Below, one piece after another: positions 62,129-64,000 of a stretch of 64,000 nucleotides of DNA. The DNA comes from Granulicella cerasi. Lineage in GTDB: Bacteria; Acidobacteriota; Terriglobia; Terriglobales; Acidobacteriaceae. The stretch lies in the NCBI RefSeq assembly GCF_025685575.1, contig NZ_JAGSYD010000004.1, positions 124,001-188,000 on the forward strand, written 5' to 3'. The notes under the pieces are model-generated. The model was not told the DNA's origin. It made no database searches and saw only the letters and a program-made list of their open reading frames with translations. Position numbers and translations under genes: made by a program. Within the stretch, counting starts at the first letter, position 1; each line of letters opens with the position of its first letter.

Positions 62129-62433
62129 CACCTGCGCAGAAGTTGTTGTCCGAATCGCTAGATGCGAAGGCTCCGGAGCTGAGTACAGAGAGCTTCGAAG
62201 CGAACGAGCAATGGCCGGTACTGCAGAACCTGCATGTGCCGCTCAGCGTTCGCGTGCCATTGCGAACGTTGAGCTTGAAGGAGCTGCGCGCGTTGCAGCC
62301 TGGCGACATCTTGAGCAGTGAGTGGATGGCTTCGGAGGAAGTGCCGATGTTCGCGGGCACCGTGCCCCTGAGCTGGTGCGAGTTTGCAGTGGTTGAGGGC
62401 TTGATGGCTGCGCGATTGACGCGTATTGGCTAA
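62125..62433 (+). CDS. fliN: Flagellar motor switch protein FliN-like (SpoA domain)
   Basis: C-ring protein of 102 residues consisting mainly of a SpoA/surface-presentation-of-antigens domain (LHVPLSVRVPLRTLSLKEL, ALQPGDILSSEW, VEGLMAARLTRIG). It would form the lower C-ring with FliM. No FliM gene (about 330 residues with an N-terminal CheY-binding segment) lies in the window; fliL runs directly into this gene. ATG at 62125 overlaps the fliL stop. Confidence 0.85.
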   Translation: MTPAQKLLSESLDAKAPELSTESFEANEQWPVLQNLHVPLSVRVPLRTLSLKELRALQPGDILSSEWMASEEVPMFAGTVPLSWCEFAVVEGLMAARLTRIG

Positions 62434-62446
62434 GGAGCGAAATGCG

Positions 62447-62698
62447 ATGAGTGGAGATACGTGGCGAGCCACTGGTGTGCCTGGTTGGATCGCACGCGGA
62501 GTTGAACATCTTCGTGACGGTGCACGACGGCGGCGCGATGAGCGCGAGATGAAGCTGCTCGAGACGCTGCCGCTGGCGGGGAAGAAGCAGTTGGTCCTTG
62601 TTGCGGTGGGTGGGCAGCGATATCTGGTAGGGGTGAGTGATCGCGTAGATGCGATTGTGCCGGTGGAAACGATGCAAGAGGGGATGGTCGAGGTTTAG
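62447..62698 (+). CDS. fliO: Flagellar biosynthesis protein FliO-like
   Basis: Protein of 83 residues resembling the C-terminal cytoplasmic part of FliO (EMKLLETLPLAGKKQLVLVA, GGQRYLVGVSDRVDA). FliO normally has one membrane helix at its N-terminus; here the first part (TGVPGWIARGVEHLRDG) is short and only weakly hydrophobic, so the protein may be soluble or a variant. ATG at 62447 after AAGGAG. FliO helps FliP assemble; its position between fliN and fliP supports the call. Confidence 0.6.
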   Translation: MSGDTWRATGVPGWIARGVEHLRDGARRRRDEREMKLLETLPLAGKKQLVLVAVGGQRYLVGVSDRVDAIVPVETMQEGMVEV

Positions 62699-63543
62699 TG
62701 GGATGCGTGCGCGTAGTGTTGATGATTCTCTGTGGCTTGGCGGTGCGCTCCGCCATCGCGGAGGTTCCGCTGCATCCATTGCAGGATGCGCAATGGGTGC
62801 ATCGATCGACTGCGCACAAGGTGAGTGAAAAGCATCCAGCGCCGAAGGTTCAATCACAGAAGGAAGTAGTACCCGCGAGCCATCCGGGGAACGCGTTGAA
62901 TCTACTCGCGGCGACCAAAGATAATTCGACGCCATGGTCGATCGTGGTTGGGCTAACGCTATTGACCTTGCTCCCAGCAATGCTGCTTGCGATGACGCCG
63001 ATGGTGCGTCTACTCGTGGTCTTTCACTTCCTGCGTCAGGCCTTAGGGACGCAGACAGCTCCATCGAACCAGGTGTTGATGGGGCTTGCTCTGATGATGA
63101 CCTGGTTTCTGATGCAGCCGGTGCTCACTCAGGTTGATCAACAGGCGCTTCAGCCTTTTCAACAGAACAAGATCTCGTTGAGCGAAGCGATGGACCGCGG
63201 CTCGCAGCCCGTGAAGCAGTACATGCTGCACTATGCGCGCGAGAAGGACTTGGAAGTATTCGTAGCGGCCTCGCATACTGCGCGGCCATCGACGCCCTCG
63301 GAACTCGGCATGCAGATCGTTGTTCCTGCCTACATCCTCAGCGAGTTGAAGTCGGGTTTTCAGATCGGCGCTGTGTTGTTCCTGCCGTTCCTCCTCATCG
63401 ACTTCTTAGTTGCCAGCATCACGACATCGATCGGGATGTTGCAGCTTTCGCCCACCGTCATATCGACACCCGTGAAGATTCTTCTTTTCGTGATGGTGGA
63501 TGGGTGGACGCTACTCGCCGACCAGCTCGTGAAGAGTTTCTAG
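62698..63543 (+). CDS. fliP: Flagellar export-gate protein FliP
   Basis: Export-gate membrane protein of 281 residues. After an N-terminal signal-like segment and a polar stretch (about 20-75), helices include TLLTLLPAMLLAMTPMVRLL and LMGLALMMTWFLMQP, followed by the typical SELGMQIVVPAYILSELKSG and FLPFLLIDFLVASITTSIGM. GTG at 62698 overlaps the fliO stop. It forms the core of the export gate with FliQ and FliR. Confidence 0.94.
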   Translation: MGCVRVVLMILCGLAVRSAIAEVPLHPLQDAQWVHRSTAHKVSEKHPAPKVQSQKEVVPASHPGNALNLLAATKDNSTPWSIVVGLTLLTLLPAMLLAMTPMVRLLVVFHFLRQALGTQTAPSNQVLMGLALMMTWFLMQPVLTQVDQQALQPFQQNKISLSEAMDRGSQPVKQYMLHYAREKDLEVFVAASHTARPSTPSELGMQIVVPAYILSELKSGFQIGAVLFLPFLLIDFLVASITTSIGMLQLSPTVISTPVKILLFVMVDGWTLLADQLVKSF

Positions 63544-63551
63544 GAGCAAGT

Positions 63552-63821
63552 ATGGGAACGGATATGGCGGTGGCGTTGACGCGGCAGGTGTTGATGGAGG
63601 CTCTGCTGCTGTGTGCGCCGATGTTGATCACGGCCTGCGTCGTCAGCCTCGTCATGAGCCTGCTGCAGACGATCACGGGTATCCAGGAGCAAACGCTGAG
63701 CACCGTGCCGCGATTGGTGATTGTCTTCGCAATGACCTTCGTGCTGCTACCGTGGACCGCACATCGCACAGTGATCTACACGCGAACTCTGTGGACGGAC
63801 TTGCACCGGTATCTGGGATGA
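63552..63821 (+). CDS. fliQ: Flagellar export-gate protein FliQ
   Basis: Export-gate protein of 89 residues with two membrane helices (about 13-38, EALLLCAPMLITACVVSLVM, and 52-72, VPRLVIVFAMTFVLLPW) and the TITGIQEQTLSTVPRL loop. ATG at 63552 follows TAGGAGCAAG. It overlaps fliR by four bases. Confidence 0.93.
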   Translation: MGTDMAVALTRQVLMEALLLCAPMLITACVVSLVMSLLQTITGIQEQTLSTVPRLVIVFAMTFVLLPWTAHRTVIYTRTLWTDLHRYLG

Positions 63822-64000
63822 AAGAGTGGCAGGATTTTCTCTCCGCTGGCGTGCTGGTACTCCTGCGAGTCAGCGGGCTCTTTGTGTTTGCACCCGTGTT
63901 CTCATCGCCGGCGATCGCCGCGAGGATCAAAGCAGGTTTTGCGTTCGCCATCTCGTTGTTAATGACTCCAGCGATGCTCGACAGGCGTGGCGGACATCTT
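63818..64000 (+). CDS. fliR: Flagellar export-gate protein FliR (partial)
   Basis: First 61 residues of FliR. The N-terminus MKEWQDFLSAGVLVLLRVSG and the following FVFAPVFSSPAIAARIKAGF match the family; the gene runs off the right edge. ATG at 63818 overlaps the fliQ stop. Confidence 0.88.
   Translation, partial: MKEWQDFLSAGVLVLLRVSGLFVFAPVFSSPAIAARIKAGFAFAISLLMTPAMLDRRGGHL

Noticed and set aside
52126..64000. The cluster could be a type III injectisome instead of a flagellum
   Set aside because: Rod, hook, hook-cap, hook-length and FliE genes (flgB, flgC, flgE, flgD, fliK, fliE) are flagellum specific.

Overview
The window comes from a GC-rich member of the Acidobacteriota, most likely class Terriglobia (the Acidobacterium, Terriglobus, Granulicella or Edaphobacter group). 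This is inferred from two secreted VWFA-related proteins of the acidobacterial type, a GWxTD-domain protein, a hopanoid gene (hpnJ), a futalosine-pathway menaquinone gene (mqnD) and the general gene content. No sequence search was run. No rRNA, CRISPR array, insertion sequence, integrase or prophage gene was seen. Genes are packed tightly and no gene-free stretch exceeds about 300 bases.

Positions 1-12000 hold, mostly on the minus strand: a partial hpnJ; an adaptor, TPR and TolC-type efflux operon; recJ with a small unknown gene upstream; and a LolD-type ATPase behind an AhpD-like gene. On the plus strand are a thioredoxin-like ferredoxin and a secreted protein with two Cys/His domains. A LolC/E-type permease follows on the minus strand. 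Around 11906-12027 there is an orphan promoter, a structured segment and an intrinsic terminator, which may be a small RNA.

Positions 12000-34000 are housekeeping and transport: two VWFA proteins, a DUF1015 protein, a long-chain acyl-CoA ligase, an acid phosphatase, an MBL-fold hydrolase, a small HTH protein, a metallophosphoesterase, an M24 peptidase next to accB and accC (with a small membrane protein between them), thiE, two amino acid permeases, a large secreted protein of unknown function, and a MacA-type adaptor with a MacB-type ATPase.

Positions 34000-49500 are mixed: GWxTD protein and an outer-membrane protein with a carboxypeptidase-regulatory domain; tRNA-Lys(CTT); an SGNH-hydrolase lipoprotein; mqnD; an FtsB-like protein; a ZIP transporter; a ROK sugar kinase; a DinB protein; a quinone-oxidoreductase-like gene divergent from a TetR regulator with two operator-like sites; gph; an NTF2-like secreted protein; a DUF4097 protein; and lexA.

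Positions 49700-64000 form one plus-strand motility region. Three signalling genes come first: an OmpR-type response regulator, an 80-residue protein resembling an isolated histidine-kinase phosphoacceptor hairpin, and a sigma-54 activator with no DNA-binding domain. After a terminator follow flgB, flgC, fliE, fliF, fliG, fliH, fliI, fliJ, fliK, flgD, flgE, fliL, fliN, fliO, fliP, fliQ and the start of fliR, which runs off the right edge. Many of these genes overlap. No fliM is present, flgD is very short, and fliO lacks an obvious membrane segment. The signalling trio is the most unusual part of the window and may be an atypical split phosphorelay controlling flagellar genes.
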